Positions 48,408 to 57,455 are shown, numbered from the stretch's first letter. The stretch is DNA of 64,000 bases from Velthaea sp965214335 (GCA_965214335.1 CBDCBO010000003.1:1-64000); one strand, 5' to 3'. Numbers and translations: made by a program. Notes: generated by a model not told the origin, from the letters alone.

Positions 48408-49544
48408 GTGGCTGTAACAGCTGACGCGAACAACTCCGTGGGAACGCTCAAGGAACAGCACGAGCGCGACGTTCCAAAAATCGAATTTACGGATGCCGAA
48501 GCCGGAGCGCTGACATTCCCGAGTTCGGAGAGCCGAACGTATAATTATTTCACGCCGCAGAAGCAGCGCGCATCGGTGTACGAAGATGTCACCGTCGACG
48601 TGCAGCCGGACCCCGAACGCTACCTCACCCAAGGCTGGCTTTACGCGTTTGCCAACGGCGATGCGGGGTATCCCAAAGATTGGACGCAGCTCAAGTCATC
48701 GGACTGGCATGCCTTTCGCGACCCCAATCAAGAGTGGGAGCAAACGATCTACCGCAACAACGCCAACGTCGTGCGGCAGATTCAACTCAACATCGACAAC
48801 GCAAAGTTGCAGCGGGCGTTCGGGGCTTGGAATAAGCAGTGGGCGCAGGTCGTCGCGCGTCACGTCGGAGCCTGGATGCACGCCGAACACGGACTAGGGA
48901 TGCATCTGTTTGTACCCGCGCAGCGCGACGCGCCGACCAACATGATCAATAACGCGATCTCGGTGAACTCGATGCACAAGTTGCGCTTTGCGCAAGACCT
49001 CGCGCTCTACAATTTGGAGCTCAGCGAGCAAATTCCGGATTTTGCCGGCCAGATCCATAAGACGGTCTGGGCCGACGATCCGGTATGGCAAGGCGTGCGT
49101 GAGAACGTCGAGCGGATGACGGCGATAACGGATTGGGCCGAAGCGATCTTCGCCGCGAATATCATCTTCGAGCCGCTCGTCGGCGAACTCTTCCGCAGCA
49201 ATTTCGTCTTGCAAGTTGCCGCGCCCAACGGCGACTACGTGACGCCGAGCATCGTCGGCGCGGGTGAGAACGATTACGAGCGCGATCTCCGCTACACCAA
49301 AGAGCTTTTCACCTTGCTGGTCAACGACTCGACGCATGGCGAAGCCAATCGCGCAGTCATGCGGGGCTGGATCGCAAAATACGTTCCGATGAGCCTGAAG
49401 GCGGCCCGCGAATTGCAGCCGATCTGGTCGCAGCCGCTCGCTAAGCCCGTAAAATTCGAAGACTCGCTCGATAACAGCAAGGCGCGTTTGGGCGCGACGC
49501 TCAGCGCCCTTAATTTGCAAACGCCACCGGAGGCCTCCGCATGA
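48408..49544 (+). CDS. mimC: soluble di-iron monooxygenase, hydroxylase beta (small) subunit
   Basis: 378 residues from GTG 48408, with AAGGAAAGGA upstream. Ferritin-like fold without di-iron ligands, matching MmoY/PrmC-type proteins: FTPQKQRASVYEDVTVDVQP near the start, WLYAFANGDAGYPKDWTQLK and SDWHAFRDPNQEWEQTIYRN are signature blocks. It forms the (alpha-beta) hydroxylase core with the large subunit. The coupling protein gene overlaps its end by four bases. Confidence 0.92.
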   Translation: MAVTADANNSVGTLKEQHERDVPKIEFTDAEAGALTFPSSESRTYNYFTPQKQRASVYEDVTVDVQPDPERYLTQGWLYAFANGDAGYPKDWTQLKSSDWHAFRDPNQEWEQTIYRNNANVVRQIQLNIDNAKLQRAFGAWNKQWAQVVARHVGAWMHAEHGLGMHLFVPAQRDAPTNMINNAISVNSMHKLRFAQDLALYNLELSEQIPDFAGQIHKTVWADDPVWQGVRENVERMTAITDWAEAIFAANIIFEPLVGELFRSNFVLQVAAPNGDYVTPSIVGAGENDYERDLRYTKELFTLLVNDSTHGEANRAVMRGWIAKYVPMSLKAARELQPIWSQPLAKPVKFEDSLDNSKARLGATLSALNLQTPPEASA

Positions 49545-49906
49545 CGCAAACCTTGGAAACGGGCTTGGGCCGATTCGTCGCCGACAACACCGCCTCAAAT
49601 CAAACCGGCGTGACGCTCATGAACACTCAGGACGGTGACGTGGTCGCAAAGATCATGGAATCGAAACCCAACATTACGATCCGCCGGCTGCCGTCGATGA
49701 TTCGGGTCGACGGAATCAACACGATCGAGTTCGACTTGCTCGAGATTTCCGAAGCGCTCGGGCGTGAATTCACGCCCGCCGATTTCGAGGAAATCATGTC
49801 GACGCATTACGGGCGCATGGTGGTTCTCGATGAAAAAGTCGTGATGTTCGCGAATCCCGAAGATGCGGCGCAATACATTGACTTCGATCTCAAGCCCGTC
49901 AGCTAG
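49541..49906 (+). CDS. mimD: monooxygenase coupling (effector) protein
   Basis: 121 residues of the MmoB/PrmD type; no cofactor. Core NITIRRLPSMIRVDGINTIE and FDLLEISEALGREFTPADFE match the family, as does MSTHYGRMVVLDEKVVMF. It binds the hydroxylase to control substrate entry and electron timing. The start at 49541 overlaps the beta gene by ATGA; a later Met at 49619 (MNTQDGDVVAK) would shorten it to 96 residues and is possible. The chaperonin gene follows after 14 bp. Confidence 0.9.
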   Translation: MTQTLETGLGRFVADNTASNQTGVTLMNTQDGDVVAKIMESKPNITIRRLPSMIRVDGINTIEFDLLEISEALGREFTPADFEEIMSTHYGRMVVLDEKVVMFANPEDAAQYIDFDLKPVS

Positions 49907-49920
49907 CGCGGCGCGGCACG

Positions 49921-51573
49921 ATGGGTAAAGTTCTCAAGTATAACGAGGAAGCTCGCCGGTTGCTCGAAAGCGGCGTGAATAAAATCGCCGACGCCGTTAA
50001 AGTGACGCTAGGTCCCAAAGGGCGCAACGTCGTGCTCGAAAAGCTGACCGGCGCTCCGGTTATCACCAACGACGGCGTCACGATCGCGCGTGAGATCGTG
50101 TTGAGCAATCCGTTCGAGAACATGGGAGCACAACTGCTGCGCGAGGTTGCCTCAAAGACGAACGACGTAGCCGGCGATGGGACGACCACCGCCACGGTAC
50201 TTGCCCAGGCGATGGTGCGCGACGGCATGCGCAGCATCGCCGACGGCGCGAATCCGGTGCTCATCAAGAGCGGGATCGAACGGGCCGTCGAACTGGTGCT
50301 GGCCGAATTAGCGCGGACGGCGAAGCCGATCCGCGACCAGCGCGAACTCGAGCACGTGGCGTCGATCTCGGCCAACAACGATCCAAGCATCGGTCATGTG
50401 ATCGCCGCGGCCATGCAGCGGGTTGGACTCGAGGGTGTCGTTACCGTTGAAGAGTCGCAAGCTCTAGGCCTCGATCTCGAGTTCGTCGAAGGCCTTGAAT
50501 TCGGTAACGGCTATATTTCGCCGTATATGGTGACGGATCAAATCCGCATGGAAGCGGTGTGCGAGAATCCGTATATCGTGCTGACGAACAAGAAAATCAG
50601 CGTCGTGCAAGATCTGATGCCGATTCTCGAGCGCGTCCTCAAGTCGCAGCGGCCATTGGTCATTCTGGCCGAGAACGTCGACGGGTCAGCGCTGGGAATG
50701 CTCGTGACGAACAAGGTTCACGGCAATCTGCTATCGGTTGCGGTATGCGCGCCGGGCTTCGGCACGCGGCGACTGGCCGAACTGCACGACATTGCGGCGT
50801 TCACCGGTGGCCGGGTGATCACCGAAGATGCCGGGCTCAACTTGGCGAATGTAACCCTCGACGACCTCGGTCAAGCACGCAAGGTCGTGGTGACACACGG
50901 CAAGACCACCATCATCGAGGGCGCAGGAGCAAGCGCCGACGTCGAGGCCCGAATCGCCCAGATAAAAGCCGAACTCGACCGGGTGTCGCACGACCACGAC
51001 CGCGACGTGCTGCACGCCCGCCTGGCGCGACTCGCCAGCCGCGTCGCGGTGATTCGCGTCGGGGCCGCGACCGGTGTCGAGCTCAAAGAGAAGCAGCACC
51101 GGGTCGAAGATTCGTTGTCGGCAACCCGGGCCGCGGTCGAAGAAGGCGTCTTAGCCGGAGGCGGCACGGCCCTGGTGCAGGCCGAACATGCCCTCGATGC
51201 CCTAAGCGACTTGCGCGACGACCCGGCCGTCGGCGTCCAGATCGTGCGCAGTGCCTTAGCCGAGCCGTTGCGGTGGATCGCGCGCAATGCCGGCTACGAC
51301 GGCGAGGCGATTGCCGCACGCGTTCGCGCATTGCCCAGCGGGGATGGGTTCAATGCCCTTACGGGTGGGTATGGTGATATGTTCGGCATGGGAATCATCG
51401 ATCCGGCGAAGGTTACGCGTTCGGCTCTGCAGAGCGCAGCTTCGGTGGCGGCGTTGCTGTTGACCACCGAAGCGCTCGTCGCCGAGGAAGTGTACGGGCC
51501 GCCCGGTTCAATCTACGCGCCGGGCTTTGGTGACCTGGCAGAAGGCTTAGCGCGCCCGTCTTCACTCGTTTAA
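49921..51573 (+). CDS. mimG: GroEL-family chaperonin dedicated to the monooxygenase
   Basis: 550 residues. All chaperonin hallmarks are present: VTLGPKGRNVVLEK, GDGTTTATVLAQAM (residues 85-98, ATP site), EDSLSATRAAVEEGVLAGGG. The C-terminus ends GDLAEGLARPSSLV and lacks the Gly-Gly-Met tail of housekeeping GroEL. No groES is beside it. In mycobacteria the chaperonin in this position (MimG) is needed for productive folding of the hydroxylase large subunit, so the same role is inferred here. It starts 14 bp after the coupling gene and ends 10 bp before the transporter gene. Confidence 0.9.
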   Translation: MGKVLKYNEEARRLLESGVNKIADAVKVTLGPKGRNVVLEKLTGAPVITNDGVTIAREIVLSNPFENMGAQLLREVASKTNDVAGDGTTTATVLAQAMVRDGMRSIADGANPVLIKSGIERAVELVLAELARTAKPIRDQRELEHVASISANNDPSIGHVIAAAMQRVGLEGVVTVEESQALGLDLEFVEGLEFGNGYISPYMVTDQIRMEAVCENPYIVLTNKKISVVQDLMPILERVLKSQRPLVILAENVDGSALGMLVTNKVHGNLLSVAVCAPGFGTRRLAELHDIAAFTGGRVITEDAGLNLANVTLDDLGQARKVVVTHGKTTIIEGAGASADVEARIAQIKAELDRVSHDHDRDVLHARLARLASRVAVIRVGAATGVELKEKQHRVEDSLSATRAAVEEGVLAGGGTALVQAEHALDALSDLRDDPAVGVQIVRSALAEPLRWIARNAGYDGEAIAARVRALPSGDGFNALTGGYGDMFGMGIIDPAKVTRSALQSAASVAALLLTTEALVAEEVYGPPGSIYAPGFGDLAEGLARPSSLV

Positions 51574-51583
51574 TGTCCCGCTG

Positions 51584-52990
51584 GTGAGCCCGCTGGCGTT
51601 GCTCGTTCACCGCATTCGTTCCGTGTCGCCGGCCGGGGGCAATACCCGGCCCGGCGACTGGATCGAACCAGTCGATCTACCCGAGGAACAGGTGCGGGTA
51701 CACGACCGGCTGGCCGTCGCGCGGGCGCGCGCCGAACACCGCTGGCTGCGGCTGTTCCTCTACCTGCTCGGTCCGGGTCTCATCGTCATGCTGGCCGAGA
51801 ACGACGGCCCGAGCATGCTTTCGTACGCAACCACCGGTGCGAGTTACGGACTTGGCTTTTTTATTCCGTTTATCTTAATCACGTTTGCGATGGCGTTCGT
51901 CGTGCAAGAGCTCACGGCGCGCTTGGCGATAGCGACCAATACCGGTCACGCGCGACTGATCTTCGAGCGCTATGGTTCGTTCTGGGGGCGGTTCGCGATC
52001 GGCGACCTCGTCGTCGGCAACGGGTTGACGCTGGTAACGGAATTCATCGCTATTTGCGCTGGTGCGCGCTATTTCGGAATTGCACCGCTCGTCGCCGTAC
52101 TCGGTACTTTTTGCATCGTTATCGCGGCCTTCACCCTGGGCCGGTACCGGCTGTGGGAACGCCTGGTCATCGGCGTGGCGCTAGGAAATTGCGTGTTCAT
52201 TCCGGCTGCGTTTTTCGCCCATGCCGACCCGGCCGCCGTTGCCGGATCGCTCGGCTCGCTGGGCACATTGCCGCTCAACGGCCACCCAGTTGCGTTCCTC
52301 ACCCTGTGCATGGCCAACATCGGTGCGACGGTAACGCCGTGGATGATCTTTTTTCAGCAGAGCGCGGTGGTGGATAAAGGTATGACGCGCGCCGATTTGC
52401 CCCAAGCCCGAATGGATACGGCGCTTGGAGCAACGATCGCGGCGATCGTTGCCATTGCAACGGTGGTGGCGGCGTCACCCTTGTACTTCCACCACATTGA
52501 TCTGGGCACGATGGCCAACGCCGCGGATTTCGCCAGTGCCCTCAAGCCGTACCTGGGCAACGCCGGCGCATCGCTCTTTGCCGTCGGCATGATTGAAGCC
52601 GGAATCGTCGCGGTGATGACCATCTCAACGAGCTCGGCCTACGCAATCGGCGATCTTTCGCGCCAAGGCGCGAGTCTCAATCTTGGATTTGCCGATGGGC
52701 GACTGTTTTATCTCACCGGTTTTGTGTCCGTTGCGGTGGCGGCGGCGGTCGTGCTCATCCCGGGCGCGCCGCTGTTGGCAATTACGCTTACCGTCAATGT
52801 TATCGCAACGCTCTTGATGCCGCCCGCATTGCTGTTTCTGCTGTTGCTCGTGAACGACCGTGAACTCGTGGGCGACCTGGCGAATGGCCGGCTGGCCAAC
52901 ATTGCCGGCGTCGGCGTTATCGCCGTCGTTTCGGTTCTGGGAGCAGGTTACGGCCTCGTGACGGTCTTTCCACAGTTGGTTGCGCGATGA
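51584..52990 (+). CDS. NRAMP-family divalent metal transporter homologue
   Basis: 468 residues from GTG 51584. A cytoplasmic N-terminal stretch of about 55 residues precedes about 11 helices. Helix 1 reads LGPGLIVMLAENDGPSMLSY; true NRAMP manganese/iron transporters have D-P-G-N here, so the metal site is variant, as in NRAMP-related proteins that carry other ions. Helix 6 lies near AVGMIEAGIVAVMTISTSSA, without the usual M-P-H-N motif. It is 10 bp after groEL on the same strand; iron or manganese supply to the di-iron enzyme is a reasonable but unproven role. Confidence 0.8.
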   Translation: MSPLALLVHRIRSVSPAGGNTRPGDWIEPVDLPEEQVRVHDRLAVARARAEHRWLRLFLYLLGPGLIVMLAENDGPSMLSYATTGASYGLGFFIPFILITFAMAFVVQELTARLAIATNTGHARLIFERYGSFWGRFAIGDLVVGNGLTLVTEFIAICAGARYFGIAPLVAVLGTFCIVIAAFTLGRYRLWERLVIGVALGNCVFIPAAFFAHADPAAVAGSLGSLGTLPLNGHPVAFLTLCMANIGATVTPWMIFFQQSAVVDKGMTRADLPQARMDTALGATIAAIVAIATVVAASPLYFHHIDLGTMANAADFASALKPYLGNAGASLFAVGMIEAGIVAVMTISTSSAYAIGDLSRQGASLNLGFADGRLFYLTGFVSVAVAAAVVLIPGAPLLAITLTVNVIATLLMPPALLFLLLLVNDRELVGDLANGRLANIAGVGVIAVVSVLGAGYGLVTVFPQLVAR

Positions 52991-53145
52991 ATCTCTCCGA
53001 GATGCGCGTCGGTACGCGCCGCATGCGCTCGTTTCCGCGTGCCAAATTTCGGTGGGGCACGCTCGTTTTACTCATCGCGCTACGCTGCTACGCCCTCGCG
53101 GCGGTGGGCATCGCGCTATACGCGTTTATTCGAGCGGTCCGCTAG
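52987..53145 (+). CDS. 52-residue single-helix membrane protein coupled to the NRAMP gene
   Basis: Starts at ATG 52987 inside the NRAMP stop (ATGA) and ends at TAG 53143-53145. The sequence has a basic N-terminal part (MRVGTRRMRSFPRAKFRWG) and one hydrophobic helix (LVLLIALRCYALAAVGIALY), a typical layout for a small transporter subunit. No known family is recognised. The overlap and composition argue that it is real despite its size. Confidence 0.55.
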   Translation: MNLSEMRVGTRRMRSFPRAKFRWGTLVLLIALRCYALAAVGIALYAFIRAVR

Positions 53146-53203
53146 CGCGCCGGCGATCCGAACGATGTACGCCTCACGCCGTTCATACGTCGACCTACGC
53201 AAA

Positions 53204-53230
53204 AGCGGCGACCGCCCCGCGATCGCCGCT
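53204..53230. terminator. candidate bidirectional hairpin between convergent genes
   Basis: AGCGGCGA (53204-53211) and TCGCCGCT (53223-53230) form a perfect 8-bp stem with an 11-base loop. It lies 58 bp after the last operon gene and 20 bp after the catalase stop on the other strand. There is no strong T-run, so it is only a candidate. Confidence 0.4.
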
Positions 53231-53250
53231 CGTACGTAATCCGGCTTAAC

Positions 53251-54921
53251 TTAGCGTGTGGCGACCGCCGGCTCACGCTCCGTCACGCCCAAATTCTCCG
53301 CCATCCGCTTACCGAAACTCGGATCGACTTTGGTGAATATGGCGATCGCACGTTGCCGAATCGGCGGCGGTACGGTTTGCATATGCGTGGTGATCGTTTT
53401 TACCAGACGATCTTGTCCGTCGGCACCGATGGTGTGCCAGAACATCGTCGCTTGTGTATAATCGTCGTTCTTGCGATCCGTCTGCGCGTAACGCCCGGTC
53501 GCTTCTTTTAGGGCGTAGGCCGGCTCCATGAACGCGGCGTCGGCCACGGGTCCACCGTGACTGTTGGGTGCGTAATTAACGCGCGCTCCGTCGTTGTCTC
53601 CGGCCGCCATCGCACCGTCGCGCTGATACGGATTGTCGACCGTTGTGCCCTTAGCCGTATTTACCGGTAACTGCTCGTAATTCGCTCCAAGGCGATAGCG
53701 ATGCGCATCAGGATATGCGAACAGCCGGCCCTGCAGCATCTTGTCCGGCGATATGTAGATTCCCGGGACGAGATTCGATGGAGCGAAGGCCAGCGATTCG
53801 ACTTCAGCGGCGTAATTGACGGGGTTGCGATCGAGCACCATCCGACCGACCGGAATCAGCGGATAATCGGCGTGCAGCAGCACTTTGGTGATGTCGAACG
53901 GGTCGTACTCGTAACTGAACGCTTCTTCGTAGGGCATGATCTGCACCGACATTTTCCAGGCCGTCGGCGTGCCGCCATCGATCCGATTGAACAAGCTCTG
54001 CGTGAATGAATCGAGTTTCTCTTCGTCGGCGCGAATTTGTCCGGCTGCGGCGTCGGTCAGTGTTTTGATGCCTTGTTCGGAATGAAGGTGGAACTTCACC
54101 CAGAATTTTTCGCCGGCTTCGTTGTACCACATGAATGTGTGCGAGCCGTAGCCGTTCATGTACTCGTAGCCGGCCGGAATGCCGCGGTCGCCCATGAGCC
54201 AAAGCACTTGATGGATCGATTCCGGGGAAAGTGTCCAAAAGTCCCATTGCATCGCGTGATCGCGCAGGTGCGTTTGCGGGTCGCGTTTTTGCGAATGAAT
54301 GAAATCGGGAAATTTTAGTGGGTCGCGTAGAAAGAAGATCGGCGTGTCATTTCCCACGAGATCCCAGTTGCCGTCCTCGGTATAGTATTTCATCGCGAAG
54401 CCGCGTAAGTCGCGATACGCATCGGCGCCACCGCTTTCGACCGCGACATGGGAAAACCGTACGGCCAGCTGCGTTTTCTTGCCGACGCCGTTGAACAGCT
54501 TCGCTTTGGTATACTTGGACATGTCGTGTTCGAGCTCGAAATACCCAAACGCGCCGGCACCCTTGGCATGCACCACTCGCTCGGGGACACGCTCGCGGTT
54601 GAAGTGCGCGTTTTTTTCCAGCAGCCAGGTGTCTTCCAGCAGGAGCGGGCCCTTCGGGCCGGCCGATAACGAATTCTCGTTCGACGCGACAGGCGCCCCG
54701 TTGCGGAGCGTTAGCCGGCCCGGTTGGCCGTCGCTAGGCCATGCGTTCTTACCGAATCCGTTGGCGTTTTCGGCGGTGATCGGGGCGTCCGTTCCGGGCG
54801 GTTTCGCCGCGCCGCCCAGTTGGTTCGGTGGACCTGCGGCTTCGATCGGCGGGGTCACGCCGCCGGGGGCGAATGACGCCACACCATGGGCACTCGATCC
54901 GTTTAATTTCTTATCGTTCAT
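53251..54921 (-). CDS. katA: monofunctional heme catalase
   Basis: 556 residues. Distal His in NRERVPERVVHAKG, distal Asn in LVGNDTPIFFLRDP, and the heme-ligand Tyr in RLFAYPDAHRYRLG. The core is a small-subunit catalase, but about 75 extra residues precede it (Gly/Pro/Ala-rich, low complexity). No twin-arginine or Sec signal is visible, so it should be cytoplasmic. It degrades hydrogen peroxide, possibly including that leaked by the neighbouring monooxygenase; the genes are convergent and not co-transcribed. Start ATG 54921; a later start near residue 70 cannot be excluded. Confidence 0.93.
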   Translation of the reverse strand: MNDKKLNGSSAHGVASFAPGGVTPPIEAAGPPNQLGGAAKPPGTDAPITAENANGFGKNAWPSDGQPGRLTLRNGAPVASNENSLSAGPKGPLLLEDTWLLEKNAHFNRERVPERVVHAKGAGAFGYFELEHDMSKYTKAKLFNGVGKKTQLAVRFSHVAVESGGADAYRDLRGFAMKYYTEDGNWDLVGNDTPIFFLRDPLKFPDFIHSQKRDPQTHLRDHAMQWDFWTLSPESIHQVLWLMGDRGIPAGYEYMNGYGSHTFMWYNEAGEKFWVKFHLHSEQGIKTLTDAAAGQIRADEEKLDSFTQSLFNRIDGGTPTAWKMSVQIMPYEEAFSYEYDPFDITKVLLHADYPLIPVGRMVLDRNPVNYAAEVESLAFAPSNLVPGIYISPDKMLQGRLFAYPDAHRYRLGANYEQLPVNTAKGTTVDNPYQRDGAMAAGDNDGARVNYAPNSHGGPVADAAFMEPAYALKEATGRYAQTDRKNDDYTQATMFWHTIGADGQDRLVKTITTHMQTVPPPIRQRAIAIFTKVDPSFGKRMAENLGVTEREPAVATR

Positions 54922-54962
54922 ATATTGGAACTTTCCGTAAGCGGTTGGCGTCGGTCGTCGTC

Positions 54963-55271
54963 ATGGGGAAGACCTACGCGTTATCGGCTTCTACCCACAA
55001 GACCGGCAATCGATGATGCGAAGCATCAGATTGCCGACCTTCTCGTGACGTTGATCGAGAAGTTGAAGAGAGCTACACTCTTGCGAAGGCCTCACCGCTC
55101 GAGAACCGGATGGAGCTGATGGCCGCAAACGATCTGAGGCAGGAAAATCGCTAACTTCTAGGCAGCAAAGGCTTAGCTTCGATAGTGCTTAACGGAGACC
55201 GGCAGATCAGCCGGCACATGGCGCACGTGTTTGCGGAGCGCTTCAACGTCTCGCACGCACTCTTCCGTAAC
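54963..55271 (+). pseudogene. decayed HigA/XRE-type antitoxin gene
   Basis: Pieces in order read IADLLVTLIEK, then (after a frameshift near 55060) EESYTLAKASPLENRMELMA, then after TAA at 55152-55154 LGSKGLASIVLNGDRQISRH and FAERFNVSHALF. This matches, end to end, the helical N-terminus and XRE helix-turn-helix of HigA-like antitoxins (x-S-P-L-E-x-x-x-x-L-M-E-x-x-x-L; G-S-K-x-x-x-S-x-x-L-N-G-x-R-x-I-S). One frameshift and one stop disable it. No toxin gene is beside it; the toxin was presumably lost. Confidence 0.65.
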
Positions 55272-55326
55272 AGTACTTTCTTCGAACCGAAGCGGTCACA
55301 GATAAGCGCAGACGCGGCCCTTTCGC

Positions 55327-56481
55327 CTACGATGTTGCGGCGATTTTTGTGCCGGCTTGGCTTGGGCGGAGCGCAACGCGGCGTAAATGGTCGACCACCG
55401 ACGCCAGCACGACCCGGCATGTTCGCGTCGCGACCAGCGCCCACATCAGTGCGAGCAACAGCAACAGCGCCAGTGACGTGACGCCGAAAATATGGGCGTG
55501 CGTTTGAACGAACAACGCGTCGGTACCGGCGGTCAGTACGCCGACCGGAAACGTGAACGCCCACCAACTCAGATTAAAGGGCAGACGACGCTGCATTGCG
55601 CGAATGGTCATCGCCAGCGCCATCGTTAGCCAGTACATGGCGAAGCCCCACACCAGGACGCCATAGGCAAGACCGGCGGTTGTCAGGCCGCTGCCGAATT
55701 CGGGCCAGATCGTTTGCGCGGCTCCACCCAGGGCAAGAATGCCGGCAATCGACTGACCGAGCGGCCCGACAACGAGCCACATCGTCGTCACCAGCGCGCC
55801 CGGCGGCACTTTGTGCAGCGTTAGCCGGCTGTAGAAGAGCACGATGATGATCGCCGCCAACACCATGCCCATGCCCAGCAATCCGTAGCCGACGGCCAAC
55901 ATGTCGCCCCGAATCGCTTGCGGCCAGGTAGAACTGAGCAGCGCTGCCGGCACCGATGCGACAATCGGTGGAACGACGGGAAGCAGCCAGCTGGCATACA
56001 TCTTCTCCGGCGTTACTTCGTGGTGCGTGAACATGAGATACGGCACGATGAACGCACTCGTGACGCTGCCGATGACGCCCGCCACGAACAGTATCTGCGC
56101 GGCAGCGACGCAGACGTCGAGCGGCAAGAACGCGGCGCCGATCTTTAAGAAGCCGACCGCGACCGTAAAGCACGCCATCGGCGGCGCGCCCAACAGCTGC
56201 GCCTGCACCGGATCTTGCAGTGTCGTCTGGATACCTTCGGGAGCACGCAGCATGCTTGTCAGCGCTAACAGCGCGAACAACGCGAATAGCAACGTAGCGG
56301 CGCTCCATAATCCGATACCGATCTGGCGGCCAAAGGGGATCGGCACCGGTGCGCTTACCGCGCAGATCGCGAGAATGCCGGTGCCCATGATGCTCGTGAA
56401 CCAAGCCGGCCCCACTTGCGCGCGGCCCAAAACGGCGAGGTCGAAAAACCGGCGTGCGACACGCGCCGCTCCATGCTCCAT
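55327..56481 (-). CDS. TDT/SLAC1-family transporter
   Basis: 384 residues with about ten hydrophobic helices. The opening VGPAWFTSIMGTGILAICAV is the signature of the tellurite-resistance/dicarboxylate (TehA, Mae1, Ssu1, SLAC1) family. Other members carry anions such as sulfite, malate or chloride, so the substrate is open. It is divergent from a LysR regulator, with 80 bp between the starts, the standard layout for control by that regulator. Confidence 0.85.
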   Translation of the reverse strand: MEHGAARVARRFFDLAVLGRAQVGPAWFTSIMGTGILAICAVSAPVPIPFGRQIGIGLWSAATLLFALFALLALTSMLRAPEGIQTTLQDPVQAQLLGAPPMACFTVAVGFLKIGAAFLPLDVCVAAAQILFVAGVIGSVTSAFIVPYLMFTHHEVTPEKMYASWLLPVVPPIVASVPAALLSSTWPQAIRGDMLAVGYGLLGMGMVLAAIIIVLFYSRLTLHKVPPGALVTTMWLVVGPLGQSIAGILALGGAAQTIWPEFGSGLTTAGLAYGVLVWGFAMYWLTMALAMTIRAMQRRLPFNLSWWAFTFPVGVLTAGTDALFVQTHAHIFGVTSLALLLLLALMWALVATRTCRVVLASVVDHLRRVALRPSQAGTKIAATS

Positions 56482-56561
56482 AACGCCATTGTAGGTCGGC
56501 GCGGATTATAAGTCCAATTAGGCTTGCTATGATGTATCCAAATAAATGCTTATAAGCCAAG
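56482..56561. promoter_or_regulatory. divergent control region of TDT transporter and LysR gene
   Basis: Strikingly A+T-rich compared with the surroundings. TTATAAG occurs at 56506-56512 and 56550-56556, the second as the palindrome CTTATAAG. On the minus strand TATAAT (56510-56505) is a candidate -10 for the transporter gene. The repeats are candidate LysR-type sites (T-N-A half-sites). Confidence 0.45.
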
Positions 56562-57455
56562 ATGACGTTCAATCTGATTCAGCTTCAAACGTTTCACCGA
56601 CTCGCAGGGGAAGGGAGTTACACCCGCACGGCCGAGCTGCTGCACGTCACGCAACCGGCGGTTACGCAGCACGTGCGCGCATTGCAGGAGCATTTCTCCG
56701 TCCAGCTCGTCGATCTGGTCGGTCGCCGGACAGTACTGACCGAGGCCGGCCGCTTCTTGGCCGCGCGGGCTGAGCTATTGCTCGGCAACGTTGCAGCGCT
56801 CGAACGCGAGATGCGCGAGTTCGCTGACGTTCGAGCGGGAGAACTGCGGATCGGTGCAACCGTTAGCATCGGCACTTACACGTTGCCCGCGCTCGTGGCG
56901 CAATTCCGCGTACAGCATGCGGCGATCAAACTGCGGGTTGAAGTCGCCAATACGCGCGAGATCGCGCTGGCGGTCAAAGCCGGTCGCATCAGCCTCGCGC
57001 TCGTCGAAGGCCCGCTCGCGGACGACGATCTCGATATTCGTGCGTATGCCGATGACGAACTCATTTTGATCGCCGCGCCCGGTCACCGCTTTGTCGGCCG
57101 CCGGCGCGCTGTGAAGGCTCGCGAACTCGAAGCGATCCCGTTTGTTTCTCGCGAGGAAGGTTCGGGAACGCGTACCCAAGTGCAAGCAGCACTCTCAGCC
57201 TTGAACGTCGTTCCCGACATCGTTTTGACGCTGCCGACGGGCGAAGGAATCGTGCGGGCCGTCGAACTCGGCGTCGGCGTTGCGATCGTTTCCAAGCTGG
57301 TCGCCGCAGCACCGCTGCGTGACGGTCGCGTCAACGCGGTGCCCTTGCACGATCTTTCGTTTCGGCGGACGCTCCGCGTCGCGCGGTTGCGGCGGCAGAC
57401 GCCGTCCCCGGCGGCACTGGCGTTCGCGGCGCTTCTGAACTTGCCCGAAGTTTAG
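56562..57455 (+). CDS. LysR-family transcriptional regulator
   Basis: 297 residues. N-terminal helix-turn-helix: LIQLQTFHRLAGEGSYTRTA, ELLHVTQPAVTQHVRALQEH, the classic LysR layout. The effector domain begins ELRIGATVSIGTYTLPALVA and includes the dimer and ligand region FVSREEGSGTRTQVQAAL, the S-R-E-x-G-S-G-T-R motif of CysB/CbbR-like regulators that sense anions or metabolites. It probably controls the divergent TDT transporter. Its stop overlaps the convergent OsmC-family gene by four bases. Confidence 0.92.
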   Translation: MTFNLIQLQTFHRLAGEGSYTRTAELLHVTQPAVTQHVRALQEHFSVQLVDLVGRRTVLTEAGRFLAARAELLLGNVAALEREMREFADVRAGELRIGATVSIGTYTLPALVAQFRVQHAAIKLRVEVANTREIALAVKAGRISLALVEGPLADDDLDIRAYADDELILIAAPGHRFVGRRRAVKARELEAIPFVSREEGSGTRTQVQAALSALNVVPDIVLTLPTGEGIVRAVELGVGVAIVSKLVAAAPLRDGRVNAVPLHDLSFRRTLRVARLRRQTPSPAALAFAALLNLPEV

